Under the pieces are notes generated by a model, which was not told the origin of the DNA, made no database searches, and saw only the letters and a list, made by a program, of their open reading frames with translations. The position numbers and the translations under genes are program-made. A DNA stretch of 64,000 nt from Acephala macrosclerotiorum (Eukaryota > Ascomycota > Leotiomycetes > Helotiales > Mollisiaceae). The DNA lies in NCBI GenBank assembly GCA_014904845.1, contig MU119206.1, positions 124,001 to 188,000 of the forward strand. The letters run 5' to 3'. This document shows positions 38,852-49,228 of this stretch, piece after piece (position 1 is the first letter of the stretch; each line of letters begins with the position of its first letter).

Positions 38852-41328
38852 ATGTCTCGAAAGCCTTTGACATGCGTAGACTGTGCCAGGAGGAAGATAC
38901 GATGCAACAAACAGCTACCTTGCGATGTTTGTGAGAAGAGGTATCCCCTAATCCCTCACGACCCGCTTCTCCATTCGATACTGACTCCATTTCCAGAGGC
39001 TCTGCTCATACTTGCCGCCGGGCTGAGGCCGGTGAAATCATTGGCAAGCAACGGACTCGAAAGTCTGCCTCACCCGGACTTGTGGATTTGCCGTCTAGTC
39101 CCGCAAGGAGAGGATCCACATTGGATCCTCCCATCACCGAGCGGCTGCTGAGCTTAGTGACTACGCTCTCTGATAGAGTTCAGAGGCTAGAAGCGAGGAT
39201 TGATGGAGCTCAAGCGCCAACGACATTTCCTACGAATGAAATTAGGACTCCTCAGGATCAGAATGCTGCATCGTCGAGCCAACTTGAACGACCAGCCAAG
39301 CGAGTCAGAGTTCATGATACGGCCCGGGCATTAAGTCTGCGCGACAATGTCCCACCGGACGAGGTTGATTCAGAACCTGGGCAAAATGCTTCGGATGCGG
39401 AAGTTGAAGACGCTGCTACAGTTCTCGAGTTCCTTGCCTGGGGTAGATTGAAGGATAGCAATCTTACCAGCGGCGTTCGCGAGCCTCCAAACATCCAAGA
39501 CGGAGCAACACGTCCGGATGCGGACATCATTCAAGGGGTTCAAGCATGGGGAACCTCTCCGACTTCTGTTCCTGGAGGAAGTGTGGTGGAAAATTTACAC
39601 GTCTCACAAATTCAGGAGTTTCTTCCTACCAAGATGCAAGTATTCGAGCTTTTCGAGTACCATGCGGACTGGCTATTGTTCATGCATTGTTCATTCCATG
39701 TTGCGACGTTCCGAAGAGAGCTCGATCAATTTTACGACGACGATCAGGGAATTATCAATATGACGAGTGCAGGACTGCAGTGGTCAGCACTTCTCTTTGC
39801 CATTCTGTGCGGAAGCATGGCTTGTGTGAAGCCTCATTATGTTGTCAAATGGGGCTTTCAGGAAGAGGAACAAAGTATCCTGGCAAGGAAGTACTATCAA
39901 GCCTCGATCGAGTGCTTGAATACTGCCAGATACCAGCAGTACCACAGCATTTACAGCGTCCAAACAATCGCCAGCTCAACAATATCTGCTCATATCCTCG
40001 GATTTTCGAACTCACAGTCTGTGCTGCTTGCCTCCGCCGTTCGTATTGCCCAGTCTTTAGGGCTCCACAGACTTTCGTCATCAAGAAAGCAGCCAGCACA
40101 GTCGGAAACAACCTCAGACGTGGTTCAGAGAGAGCTAGGTCGCAGACTATGGCAGCAATTGGCAGCTCAGGATTGGTTTTCTGTCCCGTTTTCGGAAACT
40201 TATTGCATCAATCCGTTGCACTTCTCGACCAAATCACCAATGCACTGCGATGAAGAGAGTATGCAGGCATTTTCAACGTCCCAGCCATCCATAACAACAT
40301 ATGGCAACTTCTTGTTCCGAGTTGCTTCCCTTATGCCGGCATTACAAGATCGTTTGTCAGAAGCACATACCCTTGAAGCAAAATACGAGCAAATTCTCAT
40401 TTTTGATAAGATGATGCGAGAGCTCGTGATGACAAGGCTACCTCCTTGCCTGAACAGTCAGACCCCGATTGATTCTCTGTGGCCGTCATGGGTCCGCGTC
40501 GCTCGTAGATGTCTCACCATCACGTCCGCACACAAGATCATCATGATCCATCGCAGGTTCCTGGGTATGAGTTTTCGTGACAAGAGATATTCGTTCACTC
40601 GTAGGACTTGTTTAGCCGCCGCCAAGACGATAATGAACGAGATGAAGCAGGACATACAAGATGACAGTCCGGTCCTTTGGACGACCCAGGCCTTTTCAGT
40701 CGCCGCCGGCATCATTCTGTGCTTGGACAACTTCAATCGCGATCAGTCAGCCCGCGAGTATGAGGAACATCGTCAACTTGTCTGTGATTGCATTGGTGTT
40801 CTTTCGCAAAGCGTGACAATTAGTTCAATTGCTGCCAGAGGTACACGACTATTGTCCGAGCTTCTAGCAGAGCAGCAAAAGCATACTCAGAACATCAACT
40901 ATGCATCATCAAGCATCGAGCCCCAGTACCCTATTGGTGGTTCCTCGAAAACCTCTGAGAGGAGCTTGAACGTCGCTGCTTTCGTCAAGAAGTTCTGTGA
41001 AAGCGATGCTCCACCATCAGGCAGTTCACCAATTGCGACTTCGCATATGCCTCTATGGCTCCAGCAGGAGGATTCTAGTCAGTCTTTTCAACCGCCAAGA
41101 AATTATCTGACGAATGTGGACATGTTTCCAGCTTTCAACAATAGAAGTTCATTCGCCAACTCTCAGATGAGGGTACCGCAGCAATCTTTTGACGTTCCAG
41201 GGTCCGCAGCTCGCCATCAGGATCCTACCGTTGCTCCTTTCTTCCAGTATTTGTCAGATTCATTTGACTTTCGCAGTCTGAACTGGTTTGATGACCTTTT
41301 GGGATTGGCACCATCAAATTCGATTTGA
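38852..41328 (+). CDS. Zn2Cys6 fungal transcription factor
   Basis: Exons 38852-38940 and 38997-41328, split inside the zinc cluster by a 56-nt intron, give 806 aa. Cysteines at 8, 11, 18, 24, 27 and 36 form C-x2-C-x6-C-x5-C-x2-C-x8-C with the basic RRKIRC core. A short coiled-coil linker follows (TERLLSLVTTLSDRVQRLEA). A fungal-specific transcription factor domain lies at about 240-560, including SVRIAQSLGLHRL-like text (here AVRIAQSLGLHRL) and LGRRLWQQLAAQDWF. The C-terminus is Ser/Gln/Pro-rich and may activate transcription. It sits next to a hydrolase, a dioxygenase and an alcohol dehydrogenase and may control them; this is inference from position. Confidence 0.92.
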
Positions 41329-41609
41329 AGATATATCACTATGAAACAGCGGAAGATTAAGTGACTTGAGCATACTTTACACCATTCCTCGACTTGGTTC
41401 AGAGGAAAAGATTGGCGAAACTGCGCTATATACACAAGCAAGCTATGCCTGGGGTCTGCTCATCGACTGCCATACTTTGTCGCCAAGAGCATATTGCCAA
41501 TTTCCGCGTCTTTCATTTACCCACTTTTTACTTATCCTTGCAAAAATCGTGTGAGAATCGATTCCGACAATGGACTTATTCAGTGGGCTTCAGTGTCCCT
41601 GCCCTTCAT
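41329..41609. terminator. convergent 3' flank of the regulator and the hydrolase
   Basis: This 281-bp spacer lies between facing stop codons; only short frames are present. Confidence 0.35.
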
Positions 41610-42421
41610 TCATTTGCTCAATGATCCAAGAAGAGCCTCCATCGCCTCCGCAACTCCAGCTGTATCCTCGAGAACCTGTTGATGTCTAGAATGAACCACC
41701 TTTAGAGCGACCGAATTACTACCTCCACCAATCAACTTCCGCAAATCCACTGGTCGCGAAAGAGGCGAGATCTTGTCATGGTCGCCAGAAATCAGGACAG
41801 AAGGACATTGTATCTTAGCATAGTCCGGATCCACGTGGGACTTTGCACATAAAGCCTCACAGGTCGCGGCGTACCCGAGGGCATTTCGAGAGCTAATCAT
41901 CTGTCGAACGACAGTTCGCACAAGATCCGATGAGCTGGGTGCAACGTTATTTGCGATGGTGGAATCCCGAATTCCCTCAATCCCTTCTCTTGCCTTGGCA
42001 GCAAGACTAGTCATATGAGCCACTGCTGCAGGTACATTCGCAGCAGATCTCCCTGCGCCAATCAAGACGAGTCCTTTTACAGGATACTGCGATGCATAAT
42101 GCATTGCAAGAATGCTGCCAAGAGAATGTCCCACAAGGATCGGTGCTTCTTTGGACTTTCTTGGTTGCAGGATGGACTTCAAGTCTTCGACGAATTGCGG
42201 AACAGATGGTGGTGTCTTGAATGTGCTAAATCCAGAGTCTGGCAAATCGAATCGTAACATGGTAAACCGCGAAGAGAAGTGGCTGATGAGGGGCCGGAAG
42301 GCATTTGTCGTTCCTCCAAGGCATGCATCAGAACCATGAGAGGACGGCTTTCACACTCCTCGACGAAGATGCGAGAGCCATTGGTGGTCGCGCGGTAATA
42401 GCCCCTTGAATCTTCTGGCAT
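41610..42421 (-). pseudogene. alpha/beta hydrolase with a one-base frameshift near 42321
   Basis: The N-terminal frame from the ATG at 42419-42421 runs through PLMVLMHA and then loses register. The next frame starts at once with LGGTTNAFRPLISHF and continues intact to 41610. A single missing base near 42320-42324, inside the oxyanion-hole HG-type motif, explains the switch; no intron fits. The catalytic set is otherwise complete: nucleophile VGHSLGS, Asp in LISGDHDKIS, His in VVHSRHQQV. The fold resembles 3-oxoadipate enol-lactonase-like or other small-ester hydrolases, but no substrate can be assigned. Because the rest is perfectly kept, this is either a very young mutation or a base-calling error. 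Confidence 0.8.
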
Positions 42422-42860
42422 AGTGTTTGTGATAGCTTCTCAGGGAGCCACGTGATTGGCGAATACCGATACTCGAAGAAGGTACTGTGTGTGAGTTTGT
42501 GTAGAATCATTTATTCTCTTTCTAGGATTAGGAGCGGTTCCTTCGGCAGAGTCCGTTGATTGAGGTCTAGCTCGGCCGAGACGAGCCCGAGTCGTTTGTT
42601 CTCGAGCAGGCTACAAGAGTGGGATACTGAAGGCATGCAGCAACACCATGGGCCGTTACCGTACCTGGACAATTTGCTTATCCGGCCGAGTTAATCTGGC
42701 GAAGTGAACCGAACGATTGCTCGGTTATTCGATTGACAGATATTTGGTCTTCTAAGATGTCTTTAATCGATGGACAGTGTTATGTTGCTACTTCAACCTC
42801 CTGTAAACACAACTGGATTTTCACACTGAATCGGATGATCCCACCAATCAAGTCGCAGAG
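42422..42860. promoter_or_regulatory. divergent promoter of the hydrolase and the dioxygenase
   Basis: This 439-bp space lies between divergent start codons. CGG-containing GC-rich motifs (for example around 42565-42600 and 42690) could be sites for a Zn2Cys6 regulator, but no exact palindrome was verified. Confidence 0.35.
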
Positions 42861-44143
42861 ATGCCCGCCGTAGTCAAGGAAATTCGGGTCACTCCCATGG
42901 ACCACGGGCTCAAAAGCAACGTCGATTTTGGAGCCACAGTACACGGCATCGACCTCAACAAACTCACAGACTCCGATTTCGAGGTTATTCATGAAGCTTT
43001 ACACAAGCACAAGTTGCTTGTCTTCAAGGAGCAGCCAGAGATGCTTCATCCTCACAAGCAATACGACTTGACTCGAAGATTCGACCCCGAAGAAACGACT
43101 GGAGGTTTCGCTCATGGTGTGGACCCATACTTGACTTCTCATAATGGCGTGGGCATTTACGGATTACCAAATCGCCCAGCAATTCCAGTTCAGCCTCAAG
43201 TTCACATTCTTGGACGTGGCGCAGTCCCAGATGATCATTATCAATTTCCTCCTGGGTTCAAGGTCAAGGGCATCGACCACCACTACTTCCATCTCCCCCC
43301 TCATATCCCAGCCGAAGAGCGCGAGGCTGGGAAGTCTCGCTTCTATCAGTGGCATTTCGATGGTGCTCTGTATAATATTCCACCACCACGAGTAGGCTGT
43401 CTACTCGCTGTCAGAACTCCAAAAGGCCCAGATGTGAGAGTGCAATGGGATGACGGAACAGGCACTGAGATGAGCATTGCTCCTGGCGCTACTGCAATGG
43501 TTGCTGGTTCTCGCGCATTAGTACTCCTGACCCCAGAGCAGAGAGAAATTGCATACAATAGCAAAATCGAATACGCACCTCACTGCTTCGAATGGATGTC
43601 GACGGCACACAGCACTCGTTTGGGCCATTCGCTTGAGACTGAAGGATTGGAGAAGCCGTTGGACAAATTGAAGCCATGGAGCAAAGATAAGATCTGTACT
43701 TACCCGATGGTCTGGCGGAATCCCGTCACTAGAGAGGACAGCCTGCAAATCCATGGTCAGGGAGCTTTCAAGCTATTCTTAAAAAGTAGTCCAGATAGTG
43801 AAGAGACTATCATTGATGATCTGGGACAGGTCAGAGCTTTCATGCAGAAGTAAGTGGTCTGCTCGCACTAGGCATAGTTCAAGACTGATCTTCCGAAGAA
43901 TGATGCGCCCAGTCCTCGAGCCATCCAATATCTATGCCCATAGACACGAAGAACAAGACGTTATTTTGTGGTACAATCGCGCTTTGTGGCATAGCATCGT
44001 AAGTCTAGCTCCAATATATCATGTGCAAAATCTGACAGTTTGACCAGACTGAATTCCCTGAATCCTATGGGCCGAGGATCATGCATCAGTGCAATATCTC
44101 TGCTTCCGACCATCCAGTCGCGGCCAGGGAAGTTTTTATCTAA
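42861..44143 (+). CDS. xanA: 2-oxoglutarate/Fe(II) dioxygenase, xanthine dioxygenase (XanA) type
   Basis: Exons 42861-43849, 43899-43998 and 44048-44143 (introns 49 and 49 nt) give 394 aa. TauD/TfdA-family features: SNVDFGATVHGIDLNKLTD at the N-terminus, the HxD iron ligands in FYQWHFDGALY, the distal iron His in LWYNRALWHSI, and the 2-oxoglutarate Arg near GPRIMHQCN. The fungal XanA wording is strong: LTRRFDPEE, KIEYAPHCFEWM, YPMVWRNPVTRE and IIDDLGQVR. XanA of Aspergillus hydroxylates xanthine to uric acid with 2-oxoglutarate and O2, replacing xanthine dehydrogenase. The substrate assignment is by family likeness and could differ in a paralogue. The ADE5,7 gene nearby is unrelated in pathway direction (synthesis). 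Confidence 0.82.
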
Positions 44144-44996
44144 ATTGAGAGAGTTCATGATGAACTAGGTGCAGCGGAGTCGGTAGTTATTTGATCGACA
44201 TGTACAGTACATAGGCTTCTACCTAGTATTAATCAACCGATATCTCGCATTCGTTTACTGTACTTGGGATTTGATGCTGAACACTGTTGAGAAAGTGAAT
44301 TCCAGATTCTGTCTTTCAACGTCGTTCGACTGTAGTTGTGGCTGGTTCAAACAGCGAACCCGAGCTGTTGACTCGTCTCCAGTCCGGAATGCGAAACGAA
44401 AAAGGCTTTTCAATTTAACGTTAGCCTAGAAAACCTAGAAAGCCAAGACACAACAACATCCCGTCGCAATTCGAAGCCACTGAAACCCCAGCAATGAGTA
44501 CGAAGGTACAGCGGTTAAGTATTCATATAGCGCTAGCGGGGGTCTGAACTTTGCCCCTTTTGCATTACAATCACAACGCATCTCCAAAACATAAAAGCTA
44601 AATAGGTGTGTAGTGCTTCTCCCAGGAAACATTTTACTGTTTCAATAAAGTTTTTTTGTAAAGTATAGCGAAAGTTATAACATATTAAAATCATATATAG
44701 CGTTCAGACCCCTGTACCTCCGTACATTTACGATAATGTATTGCCACCCGCCACCAAGGCTGTCTGCATCTTGCGGAAAGATCGTTGGTTACTAGTGTAC
44801 CCGAAAGAGGAGCTATCCCGAACCGTCTCGGCTAACAGAGGGGGAGGGCATAGAGATACTGTACATATTCCAGCTATTCTCCATCTATAACTCGAGGTCG
44901 AGACGTCTGCAACCTTGCTGTCCATTCAATTGACTTCTACATCTGCCACTTCTTCAAGTCGCTTTAAAACCTCATCTCTCCGCAAAAGCAGGAACA
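44144..44996. other. intergenic region, alcohol dehydrogenase promoter
   Basis: No supported gene in 850 bp. An AT-rich segment at 44630-44700 is followed by a TATA-like atatatag at about 44693-44700. Confidence 0.4.
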
Positions 44997-46452
44997 ATGG
45001 GTTCCCGAGTCCAAGCAACCGTCAACCGAGCAATCATTTACTACGACCCTCCCACAACCGCAACGCAAGTTGTCGAACTTCCTATCGAGAAGCCGGGTCC
45101 AGGACAAGTGCTTGTCAGATTGTATGTATTTCCAATTCCTTTTCATGAAGAGAGGTGTTCAAGGCTGTGGGACTTGTCTTGTTCCGTACGGGAAGCGAGA
45201 AAGACGGCGGGTTCAAGTATTGCGGGGTAAAGGGATGCCAATCAGGGGTAGCGAGCGATGCGGGGTCAAGAACTTTCTGGGACTTTGATGGCTGATGTTC
45301 TTGATCGATGATAGGTCTTATTCTGGTGTTTGTCACACAGATCATGGGTTCTGTACGAATTCTTTTGGATTACCTATCCCGGCTGCGAAAGGTAAGAATA
45401 TATACCCTCTTTCTGGGTGCATGAGATCTGACTAGAACAGGTCAAGTTGGCGGCCATGAAGGAGTAGGTGAAGTCGTAGAGCAAGGTCCTGGTGTCACTA
45501 TACCTGCTATCGGAGCGAAAGTAGGCATCAAGTGGGCAGCAGACGCATGTCTGAACTGCGGTATGCAACAGCTCCACATTTGACACTATGGAAGTTCTCT
45601 GACAAATCAGACAACTGCCTTCTTGGCGGCGAGACAACCTGCCCATCGGTCAAAATATCTGGTTATTATACACCTGGTACTTTCCAGCAATACGTCGTCA
45701 GCTCAGCGACCTATGTTACTCCAATCCCAGACGGCATCGATCTTGCTGGCGCTGGTCCGTTGATGTGCGGCGGCATTACGGTGTACACAGCACTCAAGCG
45801 CTCAGGCACTCGCATCGGAGACTGGGTGCTCATCTCGGGTGCCGGAGGCGGTTTAGGACATCTAGGAATCCAGTACGCAAAGGCTATCGGTGCGAGGGTA
45901 ATTGCCCTAGATCACGGGTCCAAGAAAGGCTTGTGTGAGGAATTGGGAGCAGATGCGTTTGTCGACTTTACGAAGTTTGGAAAGGACGATGATTTAAAAG
46001 CAGAAGTCTGGAAGATCTCAAAGAATGGTATCAAGACGGTGCTATGCTGCGTGTCGAATAACAAGTCATACACCCAAGCCATAAGTTTCTTAGGTTTCAG
46101 AGGTACTTTGGTATGCATTGGCGTCCCTGAAGTAGAACTACTCGGAATCCGCGTCGGTGCTATGATCCAGATGGAGCAGACTATCTTTGGTAAGTGACAA
46201 CAAGCAGGACCAAAGAAGCAAGCTGATTTAAAGTAGCAATTAAAGCCGGAAACAGGCAAGAGGCGAAAGAGTGTTTGGACATTGCGGCAAGGGGTCTAGT
46301 GAAGACACATTATAAGCTAAGAGGGATGGACAGCTTAACAGATGTGAGTGACAAGCATTCCTTCGAAATGCGATGTTGCTGATGCAAAGCAGATTTTCGA
46401 CGAAATGGAGGCGGGAACGATCACGGGTAGAGCTGTCATTGATTTGAGATAA
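44997..46452 (+). CDS. zinc-dependent alcohol dehydrogenase (medium-chain)
   Basis: Six exons, 44997-45121, 45315-45391, 45441-45560, 45611-46189, 46237-46343 and 46393-46452, give 355 aa. Catalytic zinc ligands are in SGVCHTDHGF and GGHEGVGEV. Structural zinc ligands are the four cysteines of CLNC-DNC-LLGGETTC, and the Rossmann motif is SGAGGGLGHLGIQYAKA with an acidic GARVIALDH that favours NAD(H). The length and order match fungal Adh1-type enzymes interconverting alcohols and aldehydes. Intron 1 (193 nt) is longer than the others, which are about 47-50 nt. All splice phases agree. The position beside the dioxygenase may reflect a small catabolic cluster. Confidence 0.93.
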
Positions 46453-46593
46453 CATTTCGCAGAGTGGTACTTGCTCTTCTTGTGTAACCCAAGTTGTCAG
46501 TTTTGTTGATGAGGAAGGAGTGGAGTAAGGTATATAGTGAGCACTTGCCGCGTGATTGACGTTTTGGGAAGGAGGCTCCTCTCCAATCCGTTA

Positions 46594-46779
46594 CGCTGCC
46601 ACCAGCTTTGCGTCTCGCCTAATTTTAGGGGAACGTCAAACCCCCTTTAAATTACCAACTTTAAAACACTTTTCTTATTACCCGCAATGAAACCAGGAGT
46701 TTTTATTAATTGTGGTGCGGTTTTTAAGTGCCAAAAGTCGGGAGAGTTTTAATGATTAGACGCAAAGCTGGTGGCAGCG
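46594..46779. mobile_element. 186-bp MITE with 22-bp perfect terminal inverted repeats
   Basis: The left end cgctgccaccagctttgcgt (continuing ct) is exactly repeated in inverse orientation at 46758-46779. TA dinucleotides flank both sides (46592-46593 and 46780-46781), as for Tc1/mariner-type insertions. The flanking ATCCgTTA and TAAtGGAT are also nearly inverted. The interior is AT-rich and non-coding. Its ends differ from those of the mariner at 47945, so another autonomous family must have moved it. Confidence 0.85.
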
Positions 46780-46781
46780 TA

Positions 46782-47441
46782 ATGGATAAGCCCCCCCTCT
46801 CGAAATCCCTCGTCGCCAGAAATTTCTTCATCCGTGCAACTCAATTTTCATCCATGGATGAGAAATACCACATCGATATTATCGTGCATCATCACCACGC
46901 AATGGCAACTCTCTTTTTATCATATGGTCCTGTGCTTTTGCTGCAGTTCCACAACATCGGCAGCCACCCACGATGCGCCCCTCTTCCATCATGATTGATT
47001 AAGTTTCTTTAGCACTTGCATCAACTCCATCCTCGAAGCAGGAATTCATAATGCCATAGCTCTCCTGTGGCGAGCGAAAGCATTGTACGTGTTTGATTTT
47101 GAACAAAACATGATTTCTAATCTCCCAGGCTTGCTTGAACATTCTCGGCGCGTAATTTCGTTGAGGACCAACTCGCGAAGGCTGGAAAGCACGAAACGAG
47201 TCATGTACAGATAGACGACGGATGCATCGAGATTCATTGATCCTTCTACCACCACACGTAGGGTACCCACACTCAAGGTGGCATCTGAATGTTCCAACGG
47301 CTAAGGGACAATTCCATTGCTAGACACCTAGGTATACATGCCAGCAAATCATGAGTGAAGACGCCAATTTTTCTCACACACCAGAATCATTCCTTGTGCT
47401 CACACATCCATGAGCGCATTGCTATCAGCCCTTCAATCAAA
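46782..47441. other. intergenic region between the MITE and the small IFI6-like gene
   Basis: A minus-strand frame at 47046-47297 (83 codons) has a hydrophobic patch but no recognised family and no splice support, so it is not called. Nothing else is seen. Confidence 0.4.
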
Positions 47442-47751
47442 TTATAGTACCATAGCCAATCGCTGGAGCATTGCGAAGACAGATCCTGCCGCAACCGCCG
47501 GGCCCTGCAACCCCGCTGCAAGTCCGCCTGTTGAGTCTCAAATCAGCTACGAATTTCATAGATGAATGATGAGGCTAACCAGCAATTGGACCTAATGCTC
47601 CAAATCCCAGCCATTGGAGGACGTATGGTAGGCCAAACCACTTAAGGACCATTAAGATGATAGCTTCAAAGATTCATATCAGCAATATGTTCACACAATT
47701 TGGGTATAGCAGAGGCGGAGAAGTGATTTCAGATCACTTACGTCCGAACAT
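47442..47751 (-). CDS. small IFI6/27-like membrane protein (59 aa)
   Basis: Exons 47751-47742 (10 nt), 47663-47580 and 47527-47442 join in phases 1 and 1 to give 59 aa: MFGPIILMVL, then WLGFGALGPIAGGLAAGLQG and PAVAAGSVFAMLQRLAMVL. The glycine/alanine-rich hydrophobic hairpin with GFGxxGPxAG and AGSxFAxxQ is the signature of the interferon-induced IFI6/IFI27 (ISG12) family, present in many fungi with unknown roles. In animals they are mitochondrial or ER membrane proteins linked to apoptosis. An intron lies at the same place and phase as in the paralogue at 50342-50980. A transposon end lies about 190 bp upstream of the start. The 10-nt first exon is the least certain part. Confidence 0.62.
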
Positions 47752-47944
47752 CTCTCAGACTTGCTGCGGAGAAAGGGTTTGCTGAATACCAGAGAAGTGG
47801 GATGTTATGATGCTGTCCGGTCTTGATGGCACCGTTGAGAGGAGAGAGAGCGGCGTAACGAGATGCGACTATAAAGTATAGCCCACTGAGATAGTGTTCC
47901 CAGGGCAACATTATGGCCATTGTACGCTGGATAGAGTACTATTA

Positions 47945-49228
47945 ACGAGCCGGGTTTCACGGGTCTGTGCGCACAGGGCATTTTGCTGCCTAAATTTTGA
48001 GGAACACTAAAAAAACATCAAAAACCTCAATAATCATTATGACTCTCAATACGCCTTCATCTTTCAATTTCAAGCATAAGAAGGGCGATCAAATAGCAAT
48101 TAAACATAAGGAAGCAATCCGCCAGTTGCATTGGTTTGGAAAAGTGCTTGTTTGCGCTCTTATGAATCGGTATAAGCTCGGTGATACTACTATTCGAAAA
48201 ATCCTTCGATATTTCAACTTAGAACGCTTCCGCCCTAAGCGTACAAACCCTAAATTCCTTCTCTCGAATGCGAAAGTAGACGAAATTATACTATATTGTG
48301 CGGAATCATGGGAGCACCGCATATTACAATGGTCAAAGCTTCGAGAAGAGCTTGGGTTGACATGCTCGGTCCAAACTCTCAAACGTCGACTCCACCAGAG
48401 AAAGTATTATCGATGTGTAGCATGCCAAAAGCCATACTTGACTCTTGCTCAAGTAATTGCTCGCTTTATTTGGGCTATGGCGCATATCTTTTAAACGGTG
48501 GAGTGGTTGAAAGTGCTATAGTCGGATGAAGTTACATTCCTCGTTGGAGGCAGATCTGCAAAAGAGAAGGTCACTAGAATGAAGACAGAGAAATACTGTA
48601 AGAACTGTATTCAATATCAGTTCTACTGCGGTCATACAACTGCTGTGAATACTTAAAGAGCAATTGGATATGGCTACAAAAGTCCGCTACTATTCATTAA
48701 TAGAACAAAGAAGAAAAAAGCTTTCAAACAAATCGATTATCTTGCCCAAATTCTCGAGCATCACATACAACCTATTCTAGAAGCTTTCGCCCTTATCACA
48801 CACACTCTCCGGCCTTCTGTGGAGCCACTGTTTATGGAAAATGGAAACTCTGCTCATGGCCACAAATCAACCACCAATTGCTGCCAACGGTTCCGAACAA
48901 AACACGGCATTATACTTATGCCTCACTTATCTATTTCACTTGACATGAATCCCATTGAGAAATGCTGGCGTTAAATCAAACAAGCCCTACATAGACGGCA
49001 GCACCAACCTACGACTGAAGCAAAGATAAAGACCGCCGTACTGGAGGAATGGGATGCTATACCCCAGGAATAGATAAATAAGCTGATTTTAAAGCAAGAG
49101 CATTGGGTCAATGTACTAGTGAAGCGCCATGGGTGGTCAACTCCTAATTAAATTATCAATTAGACATGCAATTGATATTCCAAGCTGGTTGATGCCCTGA
49201 GCGCACGGACCCGTGAAACCCGGCTCGT
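47945..49228 (+). mobile_element. Tc1/mariner-family DNA transposon, inactivated
   Basis: Terminal inverted repeats of about 38 bp (left: acgagccgggtttcacgggt; right is its near-perfect inverse at 49191-49228) bound a 1284-bp element. TA or TAA flanks both ends with one mismatch. The single gene inside encodes the transposase and reads left to right. A related solo end lies at 3836. Confidence 0.9.
48039..49151 (+). pseudogene. mariner-type transposase with five in-frame stops
   Basis: One reading frame of 371 codons runs from the ATG at 48039 to the TAA at 49149-49151 without any frameshift, interrupted by stops at 48492, 48519, 48654, 48972 and 49071. A helix-turn-helix region lies at the start (ALMNRYKLGDTTIRKIL), followed by the DDE/D-like core: SDEVTF (first Asp), MENGNSAHG and LDMNPIEKCWR (third acidic residue). 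The second catalytic Asp position reads Asn (MEN instead of an acidic D). Stops and the D-to-N change all fit C-to-T or G-to-A transitions, as expected from RIP. The element cannot make active transposase. Confidence 0.88.

Noticed and set aside
39546..40253. Plus frame of 235 codons
   Set aside because: Overlaps the regulator at 38852-41328 in another frame and lacks family text.
47738..47920. Longer first exon (MAIMLPWEHY) for the small IFI6-like gene
   Set aside because: Joining it to the next exon gives a wrong phase and an early stop; the 10-nt exon joins in phase.
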